Both the position numbers and the translations under genes were made by a program. Shown one piece after another: positions 49,327-57,342 of a stretch of 64,000 nt of DNA. Source of the DNA: Streptomyces sp. S.PB5. GTDB lineage: Bacteria > Actinomycetota > Actinomycetes > Streptomycetales > Streptomycetaceae. The number at the start of each line of letters is the position of its first letter. Position 1 is the stretch's first letter. The notes under the pieces were generated by a model. The model saw only the letters and a list, made by a program, of their open reading frames with translations, did not search any database and was not told the origin of the DNA. The stretch covers positions 124,001-188,000 of the forward strand of contig NZ_JAQMWP010000012.1 in the NCBI RefSeq assembly GCF_030403745.1, given 5' to 3'.

Positions 49327-50827
49327 CGAGGTCCACTCCTTCCATCGCGGCCACGAGTTCGTGGTCGTGCCAGCCGCGGGCCTTCTCGGCCACTACTCGG
49401 CCCTGGAACATCACCAGGACCCGGTCGCACATGCGCAGGTCGTCGAGTTCGTCGGAGGCGATGAGCACCCCGGTGCCGGACTCGGCGATCTCCTCGACCT
49501 TGTCGAGGAGGAACTCCTTGGACCGCACGTCGACGCCGGCGGTCGGATTGATCAGGACCAGCACCTTCGGGCCGCTGGCCAGGGCGCGGGCCATGACGAC
49601 TTTTTGCTGGTTGCCTCCGGAGAGTCCGGAGACGGGCAGCTCGGGCCCCGGTGTCTTGATCGCCAGGTTCTCGATCATGGACCGGGCGTAGGCGTTCCGG
49701 CGGCGGCCGTCGATGAAGCCCGCCGGCCCGAGCCGTTCGGGGATGGTGAGCGTGCCGTTGTCCGCGATGGACATCTGCGGTACGTAGCCCTGGTGATGGC
49801 GGTCCTGCGGGACGAAGCCGGCGCCGGCCTTCAGCGCCGCGGGCACGCTGCCGGGCCGTGGACGCACCCCGGCGATCCGCACCGTGCCGGTGTCGGCGGC
49901 GCGCAACCCGACGACCGTCTCGGCCACTTCGATGCGGCCGCTGCTCGCCGCGCCGGCGAGACCGACGATCTCCCCGCCGCCGATGCGGACGGACACGTCC
50001 TCGTAGGTCCCGGTGAGCGTCGCGTCCTCCACGACGAGTACCTCGGGGGAGGAGGTGTCCGCGGAGCGGCGGCGGGCCCTGGCTGTTTCGGTGGCACCCT
50101 CGCCGGTCATGGCGGCGACCAGTTCGGCGCGGGGCAGTTCGGCCACCGGGGCGGTCAGGATGTGCCGGGCGTCGCGGAACACCGTGACCGTGTCGCAGAT
50201 CTCGTAGATCTCCTGGAGGTGGTGGCTGATGAACAGGAAGGTCACGCCCTGCCGTTGCAGATCCCGGATGCGGGCGAAGAGCCGGTTGATCGCGGCTCCG
50301 TCCAGCTGTGCGGTGGGTTCGTCGAGGATGATGAACCGGGCTCCGAAGGACAGGGCGCGGGCGATCTCCAGGAACTGGCGCTGCTCGACGTCGAGTTCGC
50401 CCGCCGGGGTGCGCACGTCCACGTCGACCGACCAGGTCTGCAGCAGTTCGCGGGCCCGGTGGCGCACGGTCCGCCAGCTGATCAGGCCGCCGCGGCCGCG
50501 GTCGTGCCGGTTGAGGAAGAGGTTCTCGGCGACCGTCAGCTCGGGGATGACGGTGGACTTCTGGTACACGCAGGCCACCCGCTGCCGCCAGCCGTCCCGG
50601 TCCGCGAGCCGGGGCGCCGGCTCGCCGTTGAAGGTGACCGTGCCCTCGTCCGGGGCGTGCAGTCCGGTGAGGATGGAGACCAGCGTGGACTTGCCCGCGC
50701 CGTTGCGTCCGACGAGTGCGTGGGTCTGCCCGGGGGTGATGGTGATCCGGGCGTCGCGCAGCGCCACCGTGGATCCGAACCGTTTCGTTATCGCCGCCGC
50801 CTGGGCGACGGGCGCTGCCGTGGACAT
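49319..50827 (-). CDS. Sugar ABC transporter ATPase (RbsA-type, two ATPase domains)
   Basis: A 502-residue fused ATPase. Domain 1 (~10-240): Walker A GRNGAGKST, signature-like region VEQRQFLEIARAL, Walker B FIILDEPTAQLD, H-loop FISHHLQEI. Domain 2 (~265-500): the Walker A equivalent AGAASSGRIEVAE is weak as usual, signature LSGGNQQKVVMARAL intact, but Walker B reads VLVLINPTAGVDV, lacking the Asp-Glu pair. Domain 2 is therefore probably non-hydrolytic. ATG 50827 is the start matching family length. Confidence 0.9.
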   Translation of the reverse strand: MSTAAPVAQAAAITKRFGSTVALRDARITITPGQTHALVGRNGAGKSTLVSILTGLHAPDEGTVTFNGEPAPRLADRDGWRQRVACVYQKSTVIPELTVAENLFLNRHDRGRGGLISWRTVRHRARELLQTWSVDVDVRTPAGELDVEQRQFLEIARALSFGARFIILDEPTAQLDGAAINRLFARIRDLQRQGVTFLFISHHLQEIYEICDTVTVFRDARHILTAPVAELPRAELVAAMTGEGATETARARRRSADTSSPEVLVVEDATLTGTYEDVSVRIGGGEIVGLAGAASSGRIEVAETVVGLRAADTGTVRIAGVRPRPGSVPAALKAGAGFVPQDRHHQGYVPQMSIADNGTLTIPERLGPAGFIDGRRRNAYARSMIENLAIKTPGPELPVSGLSGGNQQKVVMARALASGPKVLVLINPTAGVDVRSKEFLLDKVEEIAESGTGVLIASDELDDLRMCDRVLVMFQGRVVAEKARGWHDHELVAAMEGVDLDV

Positions 50828-50847
50828 GTCTGCCAATCGCCTTCCGG

Positions 50848-51918
50848 TCAGCTGAGGTTGTTGCCCCACAGGGACTTGTCGTCGCTCTTGAGGCTGGGGA
50901 CCCCGCCGTAGGTGCCGCCGTCGGCCGTCACCAGGGGCGCGGAGAGCTGGTCCTCCAGAAGTCCCTCGCGGACCTGGATGATCGTGCTGTCGTGGTCGGT
51001 CTTGCCGGGCTTGAACGTCTTGCCGTCGATCGCCGCCTTCAGGTAGTAGAGGGCGTACTTGGCGTAGAGGTCGGCCGGCTGGGAGACGGTGGCGTCGATC
51101 TTGCCCGCGGCGATGTTCTTGAGTTCCTCGGGGATGCCGTCGTTGGAGACGACGAACACGTGCTTGTCGTCGTCGGGGTCGACCAGCAGGCCCTTCTGCT
51201 TGAGCACCTGCAGGGTGCCGGAGAGCGCGAAGCTGGACTGCATGTAGACGCCCTTGATGTCGGGGTGGGCGGTCAGGTCGGTCTGGAGCTTCTGGGCGGC
51301 GACGGCGCCGTCCCAGTTGGTGGCCTCGCCGAAGACCTTGATGTCCGGGTAGTTCTTCTTCATGCAGTCGTTGAACGCCTCCGTGCGGTCACGGCCGTTG
51401 ACGGAGGCGAGATCGCCCTGGAGCATGACGACCTTGCCCTTGCCGCCCAGCTTCGTCCCCAGGAACTGGCAGGCCTTCTCGCCGTAGGCGCGGTTGTCCG
51501 CGCGGACGACCATGTACACGTTGCCGGTGTCCGGGCGGGTGTCCACGGAGACGACCGGGATCTTCTTCGCCTCCAGCTGCGCCAGGGTGGGCGCGATGGC
51601 GGCGGTGTCCTGCGGCGCCATCGCGACGCCCTTGACGCCCTGGCTGATGAACGTCTGGACGTCGGCGGTGAGTTTGGCGACGTCGTTCTGCGAGTTGGTG
51701 GTCTTCAGGTCGAGTTCGAGTTCCTTGGCGAACTGGGGGGTGTACTTGATGTACGAGTTCCAGAAGTCGGTGTCGGAGCGCGGGTAGTCGACGCCGACCA
51801 CGGTGGAGCTGCCGCTCGAGGTCGAGGCGGATCCCGAACCTCCGCAGGCGGTGAGTGCGGTGACGGACAGGGCGGCGAGGGCGCCGAGGCAGGCGTACCT
51901 GGTGGACCTGAGGTGCAT
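50848..51918 (-). CDS. Sugar ABC transporter substrate-binding lipoprotein
   Basis: A 356-residue periplasmic-binding protein of the ribose/galactose class. Signal peptide with lipobox LTAC (~residue 25) and a glycine/serine tether. The two-lobed fold shows SDTDFWNSYIKYTPQFAKEL, GVKGVAMAPQDTAAIAPTL, VVSVDTRPDTGNVY and VFVVSNDGIPEELKNIAAGK. Stop lies 20 bp from the ATPase gene. Position in the locus points to L-fucose or a fucoside as ligand; this is inference. Confidence 0.9.
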   Translation of the reverse strand: MHLRSTRYACLGALAALSVTALTACGGSGSASTSSGSSTVVGVDYPRSDTDFWNSYIKYTPQFAKELELDLKTTNSQNDVAKLTADVQTFISQGVKGVAMAPQDTAAIAPTLAQLEAKKIPVVSVDTRPDTGNVYMVVRADNRAYGEKACQFLGTKLGGKGKVVMLQGDLASVNGRDRTEAFNDCMKKNYPDIKVFGEATNWDGAVAAQKLQTDLTAHPDIKGVYMQSSFALSGTLQVLKQKGLLVDPDDDKHVFVVSNDGIPEELKNIAAGKIDATVSQPADLYAKYALYYLKAAIDGKTFKPGKTDHDSTIIQVREGLLEDQLSAPLVTADGGTYGGVPSLKSDDKSLWGNNLS

Positions 51919-52030
51919 GGCTCGCTCTCCTTGCTTACGGGTCGCGCGGGTGGACTGGTTGCGGGACCGGGTGTCCGGTGTGCGGGTGCCGGTCGCGAGA
52001 GGAGACGAAGGGGAGGGGGAAGGGGCGGGG

Positions 52031-52789
52031 TCAGGTGCGCGGACGGATCCGCAGACCCTGCATGCCGCCGTCGACGGCGAGGTCGGTCCCGGTGGTGGAG
52101 CCGGACAGGGGGCTTGCGAGGTAGGCGATGGCGGCAGCGACCTCGTCGGCGGAGACGAGCCGGCCCATCGGCTGGCGGGCGTTGAGGGCGGCGCGTTCGG
52201 CCGCGGGGTCCGCGGCGCGGTCCAGCAGGCGGCCGATCCACGGGGTGTCGGCGGTGCCTGGGTTGACGCAGTTGACGCGGATCTTGGAGTGCACGAGGTC
52301 GGCCGCGGTCGCCCGGGTCAGGGCCAGCACGGCGCCCTTGGTCGCGGAGTACAGCACCCGGTCGGGCAGCCCTGCGGTGGCGGCGATGGAGCAGGTGTTG
52401 ACGATGGCCGCGCTGTCGGAGCGGCGCAGATGGGGGAGGGCGGCCCGGGTCACCCGGACCATGCCGACGACGTTGACGTCGAACACCCGGTGCCACTCGT
52501 CGTCGGTGTTGTTCTCGATGGTGCCCTGGGCGCCGATGCCGGCGTTGTTGACCAGGATGTCGATGCCGCCGAGCACCCGTGCGGCCTCGGCGACGGCCTC
52601 CCGTACGCCCGCGTCGTCGGCCACGTCCGCGCGGATCCCGAGCAACGGCTCGGGCAGGCCGTCGGGCTGGAGGTCGAGGCAGGCGACGCGGGCCCCGCGG
52701 GCGGCCAGCAGCCGTGCCGTGGCCAGTCCGATGCCGGAGGCACCGCCGGTGACGAGGGCGGTCAGCCCCGCGCAGTCGGCAGCGCTCAT
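52031..52789 (-). CDS. SDR dehydrogenase, probably 2-keto-3-deoxy-L-fuconate dehydrogenase
   Basis: A 252-residue classical SDR: cofactor motif LVTGGASGIGLATARLL, NNAGIG, catalytic Ser in VNTCSIAATAGL and Tyr-x3-Lys in RVLYSATKGAVLAL, closing AVDGGMQGL. Its ATG overlaps the fuconate dehydratase stop (ATGA at 52786-52789). In the non-phosphorylative fucose pathway an SDR oxidises 2-keto-3-deoxy-fuconate to the 2,4-diketo acid, the substrate of the FAH-type hydrolase encoded at 55266. The specific role is inferred from these neighbours. Confidence 0.82.
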   Translation of the reverse strand: MSAADCAGLTALVTGGASGIGLATARLLAARGARVACLDLQPDGLPEPLLGIRADVADDAGVREAVAEAARVLGGIDILVNNAGIGAQGTIENNTDDEWHRVFDVNVVGMVRVTRAALPHLRRSDSAAIVNTCSIAATAGLPDRVLYSATKGAVLALTRATAADLVHSKIRVNCVNPGTADTPWIGRLLDRAADPAAERAALNARQPMGRLVSADEVAAAIAYLASPLSGSTTGTDLAVDGGMQGLRIRPRT

Positions 52790-54093
52790 CCGCCGGCCTC
52801 CGTGCTCCAGACCGGGCCGTCGGGGTAGCGGTGGTCCGCCAGGGACCGCGGATGGAGTTCGGCGCTGATGCCGGGGGCGGACGGGGCGAGATAGCGGCCG
52901 TCGCGGATGCGCACCGGGTCGGTGAAGTGCTCGTGCAGATGGTCGACGTACTCGATGACGCGGTTCTCGGTGGTGCCGCTGACGGCCACGTAGTCGAACA
53001 TCGCCAGGTGCTGGACCATCTCGCACAGACCGACCCCGCCGGCGTGCGGGCACACCGGGACGCCGAACTTGGCGGCGAGCAGGAGGACGGCGACGTTCTC
53101 GGTGACGCCGGCGGTGCGGCTGGCGTCGAGCTGCAGGATGTCGAGGGCTTCTGCTTGCAGGAGCTGTTTGAACATGACCTGGTTGTGGGTGTGTTCGCCG
53201 GTGGCCACCTTGACCGGTGCCACGGCCCGGCGGATGGCGGCGTGCCCGAGGATGTCGTCCGGTGAGGTGGGCTCCTCGATCCAGTACGGGTCGTAGGGCG
53301 CGAGCGATGCCGTCCAGTCGATGGCCTGCTGGACTCCCCAGGCCTGGTTGGCGTCGACGGCGATCCTGATGTCCGGGCCGACCGCCGCGCGGGCCAGCCG
53401 CATGCGGCGCTGGTCGGCCTCGCGGTCGGCGCCGACCTTCAGCTTGATCTGACCGAACCCGTCGGCGACCGCCTCCTTGGACAGCCGCACCAGCTTCTCG
53501 TCGTCGTAGCCGAGCCAGCCGGGGGTGGTGGTGTAGGCGGGGTAGCCGTGGTCCAGCAGGTGCGCGGTGCGTTCGGCGCGGCCGGGTTCGGCGCGGCGCA
53601 GGATGTCCAGGGCCTCGTCGCGGGTGAGGGCGTCCTGGAGGTAGCGGAAGTCGACCAGGTCGACGAGCTGTTCGGGGGAGAGTTCGGCCAGCAGCCGCCA
53701 TACCGGCTTTCCGGTGCGGCGTCCGTACAGGTCCCAGACGGCGTTGACGATCGCCGCGGCGGCCATGTGGATGGCCCCCTTCTCCGGGCCCAGCCAGCGC
53801 AGTTGGCTGTCGCCGGTCAACCGCCGGGAGAAGGCGCCGGGATCGGCCAGCACCTCTTCCACCGGGAGCCCTGTGACCAGCGGGGCCAGGGCACGTACGG
53901 CGGCTACCTCGACGTCGTTGCCGCGTCCCACGGTGAAGGCGAGCCCGTGGCCCCGGTCCCCGGAACTCGTGCGGATCGTCACGTACGCCGCCGAGTAGTC
54001 GGGTTCGGGGTTCATGGCATCGGAGCCGTCGAGGTCCCGCGAGGTCGGGAACCGTACGTCGACGGCCTCGACCGCGCTGATGAACTCACTCAT
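52786..54093 (-). CDS. L-fuconate dehydratase (enolase superfamily)
   Basis: A 435-residue mandelate-racemase-group enolase at the length typical of fuconate dehydratases. Key parts: VRFPTSRDLDGSDAMNPEPD, WDLYGRRTGKPVWRLL, VDFRYLQDALTRDEALDIL, general base Lys in QIKLKVGADREAD, Mg ligands in IRIAVDANQAWG (Asp) and WIEEPTSPDDI (Glu), then GEHTHN and CPHAGGVGLCEMVQHL (His). It dehydrates L-fuconate to 2-keto-3-deoxy-L-fuconate. ATG 54093 is chosen because the family opens there. First gene of the leftward arm, divergent from the GntR gene. Confidence 0.9.
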   Translation of the reverse strand: MSEFISAVEAVDVRFPTSRDLDGSDAMNPEPDYSAAYVTIRTSSGDRGHGLAFTVGRGNDVEVAAVRALAPLVTGLPVEEVLADPGAFSRRLTGDSQLRWLGPEKGAIHMAAAAIVNAVWDLYGRRTGKPVWRLLAELSPEQLVDLVDFRYLQDALTRDEALDILRRAEPGRAERTAHLLDHGYPAYTTTPGWLGYDDEKLVRLSKEAVADGFGQIKLKVGADREADQRRMRLARAAVGPDIRIAVDANQAWGVQQAIDWTASLAPYDPYWIEEPTSPDDILGHAAIRRAVAPVKVATGEHTHNQVMFKQLLQAEALDILQLDASRTAGVTENVAVLLLAAKFGVPVCPHAGGVGLCEMVQHLAMFDYVAVSGTTENRVIEYVDHLHEHFTDPVRIRDGRYLAPSAPGISAELHPRSLADHRYPDGPVWSTEAGG

Positions 54094-54201
54094 CGGGCCC
54101 GGCACCTTCGGTTCGCAGAATCCGGTGTCGCGTCGGCTCCATGGCCACCACCCATCGTCGTGTGTCAACGAGATGTCCGCTCTGCCACGGCAGACGCCGG
54201 A

Positions 54202-54350
54202 CATGGGATGGATTTATAGAGTCGCCTTGCTTGGGTGTCCATACCCCGGGAGGGAAATATGTGAATGGGAGCATCCCACCTGCCTGTTTACGGCGAAGAA
54301 GTGTCCGTGGGTCTTTCGAGTCATCCGACCTCTTCCTGAGTCATGGGATG
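54202..54350. promoter_or_regulatory. Repeated TGGGA-type elements between the divergent fucose arms
   Basis: CATGGGATG occurs at 54202-54210 and again at 54342-54350. Between them TGGGA (54266-54270), GCA, TCCCA (54274-54278) forms a palindrome. All three share the TGGGA core and are natural candidates for binding by the GntR/FadR regulator encoded beside them. Confidence 0.45.
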
Positions 54351-54396
54351 TATTGCTACGCTGCGGCCGCCCGGGCAACGAGGAGGGAGCAGCCGC

Positions 54397-55101
54397 ATGT
54401 CACTGACCGACAAGGCCATCGGCCGCATCAGGGACCTCATCCAGTCCGGTGAGCTGCCGCCGGGTGCAAAACTGCCGCCCGAGCAGCAGTTGGCCGCGGA
54501 GCTGGGCCTGTCCCGCAATCTGATGCGGGAGGCGGTCAAGGCACTGGTGGTCGCACGGGTGCTGGAGATCCGCCGGGGCGACGGCACCTACGTGACCAGC
54601 CTCGAACCGGAGCTGCTGCTGAGCAGCATCGGATCGGCGGTGGAACTGCTGCGCGGCGACACCCTGCTGGAGCTGACCGAGGTGCGCCGACTGTTCGAAC
54701 CGGTCGCCACCGCACTGGCCGCCACCCGCATCTCGGCCGGTGAACTGGCTCAGGTGGAGCGGCACCTGGACGCGATGCGGGCGGCCCGGGAGGAGATCGA
54801 GCGGCTCATCGAGCACGACGCGGCGTTCCACCGGGCGGTGGTCGCGGCCACCGGCAACGCCACCCTCGCCGCCCTGCTGGAGGGTATCTCCAGCCGCACA
54901 GTGCGCGCACGCGTCTGGCGCGGTCTGGTCGACGACAACGCCGCCGCCCGCACGGTCGCCGAACACGAGGCGATCTTCCAGGCACTGGCCGCCGGCGACG
55001 CCGACCTGGCGCAGGCGGCCGCCCTCCTGCACGTGAGCACCACCGAACAGTGGCTGCGCGAACACCTGGAGCCGAACGGCACCGTCCCGGCCCGGCAGTG
55101 A
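54397..55101 (+). CDS. GntR/FadR-family regulator of the fucose locus
   Basis: A 234-residue regulator. The winged HTH spans ~1-70 (AIGRIRDLIQSGELPPGAKL, ELGLSRNLMREAVKALVVAR, GDGTYVTS). An all-helical FCD ligand domain follows with metal-binding His positions in EHDAAFHRAVVAATGN and AEHEAIFQAL. ATG 54397 follows GAGGAGGGAG. Divergent from the dehydratase gene; likely responds to fuconate or a downstream acid and represses both arms. Confidence 0.9.
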   Translation: MSLTDKAIGRIRDLIQSGELPPGAKLPPEQQLAAELGLSRNLMREAVKALVVARVLEIRRGDGTYVTSLEPELLLSSIGSAVELLRGDTLLELTEVRRLFEPVATALAATRISAGELAQVERHLDAMRAAREEIERLIEHDAAFHRAVVAATGNATLAALLEGISSRTVRARVWRGLVDDNAAARTVAEHEAIFQALAAGDADLAQAAALLHVSTTEQWLREHLEPNGTVPARQ

Positions 55102-55130
55102 ACATCGGGCGGCTTCGCCCCACCCTCGAC

Positions 55131-55197
55131 CGTCACCTGTCACCCGTCACCCATCACGCGTCACCTGTTACTCGTCTACCCGTCACCCGTCACCCGC
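55131..55197 (+). repeat. Degenerate tandem array of a CGTCACC unit
   Basis: Between the GntR stop and the FAH-type gene, a 7-8-base unit (C)GTCACC(T/C) recurs about eight times with substitutions. It lies in the untranslated leader of the downstream gene. Confidence 0.7.
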
Positions 55198-55265
55198 CCC
55201 ATGCCCGGCCGCCCGGACGGCCGTGTGTCACGGGCAAGCACGTTCGCTCAGTGAGGAGCACTTCG

Positions 55266-56117
55266 ATGAGGTTCCTGCGCGTGGGCCCCGCGGGCTCGGA
55301 GCGTCCCGCCGTCCTCGATGTCGACGGCCTCGCCTACGACCTGACCCCGCTGACCGCCGACATCGACGGCGCCTTCCTGGCCGGTGACGGCGTGGAGCAC
55401 GCCCGCGCCGCGCTCGCCGGAGGAACTCTGCCGCGCATCGATACCGGGGGACAGCGCATCGGAGCACCGGTGGCACGCCCGGGCAAGGTCGTGTGCATCG
55501 GGCTGAACTACGCCGATCACGCCGAGGAGACCGCGACCCCGCCCCCGGCGGAGCCGGTCGTCTTCATGAAGGCGTCCAACACCGTGGTCGGACCCGACGA
55601 CACCGTCCTCGTCCCGCGCACCAGTACCCGCACCGACTACGAGATCGAACTCGCGGTCGTCATCGGCCGCACCGCCCGCTACCTGGACTCCCCGGCTGCC
55701 GCCGCCCGGGTCGTCGCGGGCTACGCCATAGCCGACGACGTCAGCGAGCGCTCCTTCCAGCACGACCGCGGCGGACAGTGGGACAAGGGCAAGTCCTGCG
55801 AGACCTTCAACCCGCTCGGCCCCTGGCTGGTGACTCCCGACGAGACCGACGACCCCCAGGACCTGGCACTGCGGCTGTGGGTCAACGGCGAACCGCGCCA
55901 GCACGGACACACCAAGAACATGATCTTCGGGGTGCACCATGTCGTGTGGTACCTGAGCCAGTTCATGGTGCTGGACCCCGGCGACGTGATCAACACCGGA
56001 ACCCCGGCGGGCGTGGCCTTCGGCGCCAACGACTTCCCCTACCTGCGGGCCGGTGACGTGGTGGAGGCCGAGATCGACCGGCTCGGCCGTCAGCGGCACG
56101 TCGTCGGGCAGGCCTGA
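55266..56117 (+). CDS. FAH-family hydrolase, probably 2,4-diketo-3-deoxy-L-fuconate hydrolase
   Basis: A 283-residue short FAH protein. GKVVCIGLNYADHAEET, the metal ligands in TDYEIELAVVIG and GQWDKGKSCETFNPLGPWL and NTGTPAGVAFG are typical of 2-keto-acid hydrolases of sugar pathways. It would hydrolyse 2,4-diketo-3-deoxy-L-fuconate to pyruvate and L-lactate. GTGAGGAG precedes ATG 55266. Its stop overlaps the aldo/keto reductase start (TGATG). Confidence 0.87.
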   Translation: MRFLRVGPAGSERPAVLDVDGLAYDLTPLTADIDGAFLAGDGVEHARAALAGGTLPRIDTGGQRIGAPVARPGKVVCIGLNYADHAEETATPPPAEPVVFMKASNTVVGPDDTVLVPRTSTRTDYEIELAVVIGRTARYLDSPAAAARVVAGYAIADDVSERSFQHDRGGQWDKGKSCETFNPLGPWLVTPDETDDPQDLALRLWVNGEPRQHGHTKNMIFGVHHVVWYLSQFMVLDPGDVINTGTPAGVAFGANDFPYLRAGDVVEAEIDRLGRQRHVVGQA

Positions 56118-57112
56118 TGTCCGCCGCGGCGCACCCCTGGTATGCCGAACGGGTCCCCCTCGGCCGCTCCGGTGTCACCGTCAGCCGCCTCGGGCTGGGC
56201 ACCGCACCGCTGGGCGGACTGTTCTCCGCGGTCGGCGAACGGGAGGCCACCGGCACGCTGGAGGCAGCCTGGGCGGCCGGGATCCGCTCCTTCGACACCG
56301 CCCCGCACTACGGCGCCGGACTCGCGGAGCGACGGCTCGGCGCGTTCCTCACCGGCCTCGGTAAGGAACGCGCGGACTGCACGGTGTCCACCAAGGTCGG
56401 CCGGCTGCTCGTGCCGGGCGAATCCGCGCCGGGGGACGAGGACTTCCACGGCGAACCGGGCCTGGTCAGGATCCGCGACTACAGCGCCGACGGCGTCCGC
56501 CGCTCCCTCGCCGAGAGCCTCGAGCGCTCCGGCCTCGACGCCTTCGACACCGTGCTCGTCCACGACCCGGACGACCACTGGAAGGAGGCCCTCACCGGTG
56601 CCTACCCAGCCCTTGCCCGGCTGCGCGCCGAGGGAGCGGTCCGGGCGATCGGCGTCGGGATGAACCAGACGGCGATGCTCACCCGCTTCGTCACCGAGAC
56701 CGACCTCGACTGCGTCCTCGTGGCCGGCCGCTACTCCCTGCTCGACCGCAGCGCGGCCGGTGAACTGCTGCCCGCGTGCGCCGAACGCGGGGTGGGCGTC
56801 CTGGTCGGCGGGGTCTTCAACAGCGGCATCCTGGCGAACCTCGCACCCGACGCCACCTACGACTACGCGCCGGCCCCCGAAGCGGTCCGGCGCCACGCCC
56901 TCGCCCTCAGCGAGCGCTGCGCCGCCCACGGCGTGGCGCTGGCCGCCGCGGCCCTGCGGTTCCCCCTGCGGCACCCCGCCGTCACCGGCATCGTCGTCGG
57001 AGCCCGCAGCGCCCAGGAGATCACCGTCAACGTCGCACACGCCGACGCGACGATCCCCGAAGAGCTGTGGACGGAACTCGACGCCCTCGAACGCGAACGA
57101 GAAGGATCGTGA
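56117..57112 (+). CDS. Aldo/keto reductase, probably L-fucose (D-threo-aldose) dehydrogenase
   Basis: A 331-residue TIM-barrel AKR. VSRLGLGTAPLGGLFSA, catalytic Asp/Tyr in SFDTAPHYGAGLAERRLG, Lys in CTVSTKVGRLLVPGE and VLVHDPDDHWKEAL (His). The family includes D-threo-aldose 1-dehydrogenases that oxidise fucose to its lactone, the first step of this pathway. Coupled on both sides: TGATG with the hydrolase, GTGA with the next small gene. Confidence 0.85.
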   Translation: MSAAAHPWYAERVPLGRSGVTVSRLGLGTAPLGGLFSAVGEREATGTLEAAWAAGIRSFDTAPHYGAGLAERRLGAFLTGLGKERADCTVSTKVGRLLVPGESAPGDEDFHGEPGLVRIRDYSADGVRRSLAESLERSGLDAFDTVLVHDPDDHWKEALTGAYPALARLRAEGAVRAIGVGMNQTAMLTRFVTETDLDCVLVAGRYSLLDRSAAGELLPACAERGVGVLVGGVFNSGILANLAPDATYDYAPAPEAVRRHALALSERCAAHGVALAAAALRFPLRHPAVTGIVVGARSAQEITVNVAHADATIPEELWTELDALEREREGS

Positions 57113-57342
57113 ACAGGATCGACGCACACCGAAACGACCGGTGGCCGGCCTCGGCGCCCGGACCCGCCCCGGGCCGCGGCCTGCGCACGGCGGCATGGAC
57201 AGGCCTCGCCCACGACCTGGGCCTCGCCCCGGCCGAGCGTTCCCATGTCGTCGCCACGACAGCGGAACGCGCCTACGCACTCGGCGCCGGCGCCCGGCCG
57301 GGACGATCCGCGCCCGGCGGCCCGATGGAGGTGACCCGGTGA
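57109..57342 (+). CDS. 77-residue protein of unknown function between the AKR gene and larA
   Basis: GTG 57109 overlaps the AKR stop and its TGA overlaps the larA GTG (57339), so both joints are 4-base GTGA overlaps, good evidence of a real gene. The protein has an arginine/proline-rich N-terminal third, a helix-like middle (LRTAAWTGLAHDLGLAPAER, SHVVATTAERAYALG) and a short tail. No Cys, no transmembrane helix and no motif I recognise. It may be a small partner of LarA or of the fucose enzymes. Confidence 0.65.
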   Translation: MNRIDAHRNDRWPASAPGPAPGRGLRTAAWTGLAHDLGLAPAERSHVVATTAERAYALGAGARPGRSAPGGPMEVTR

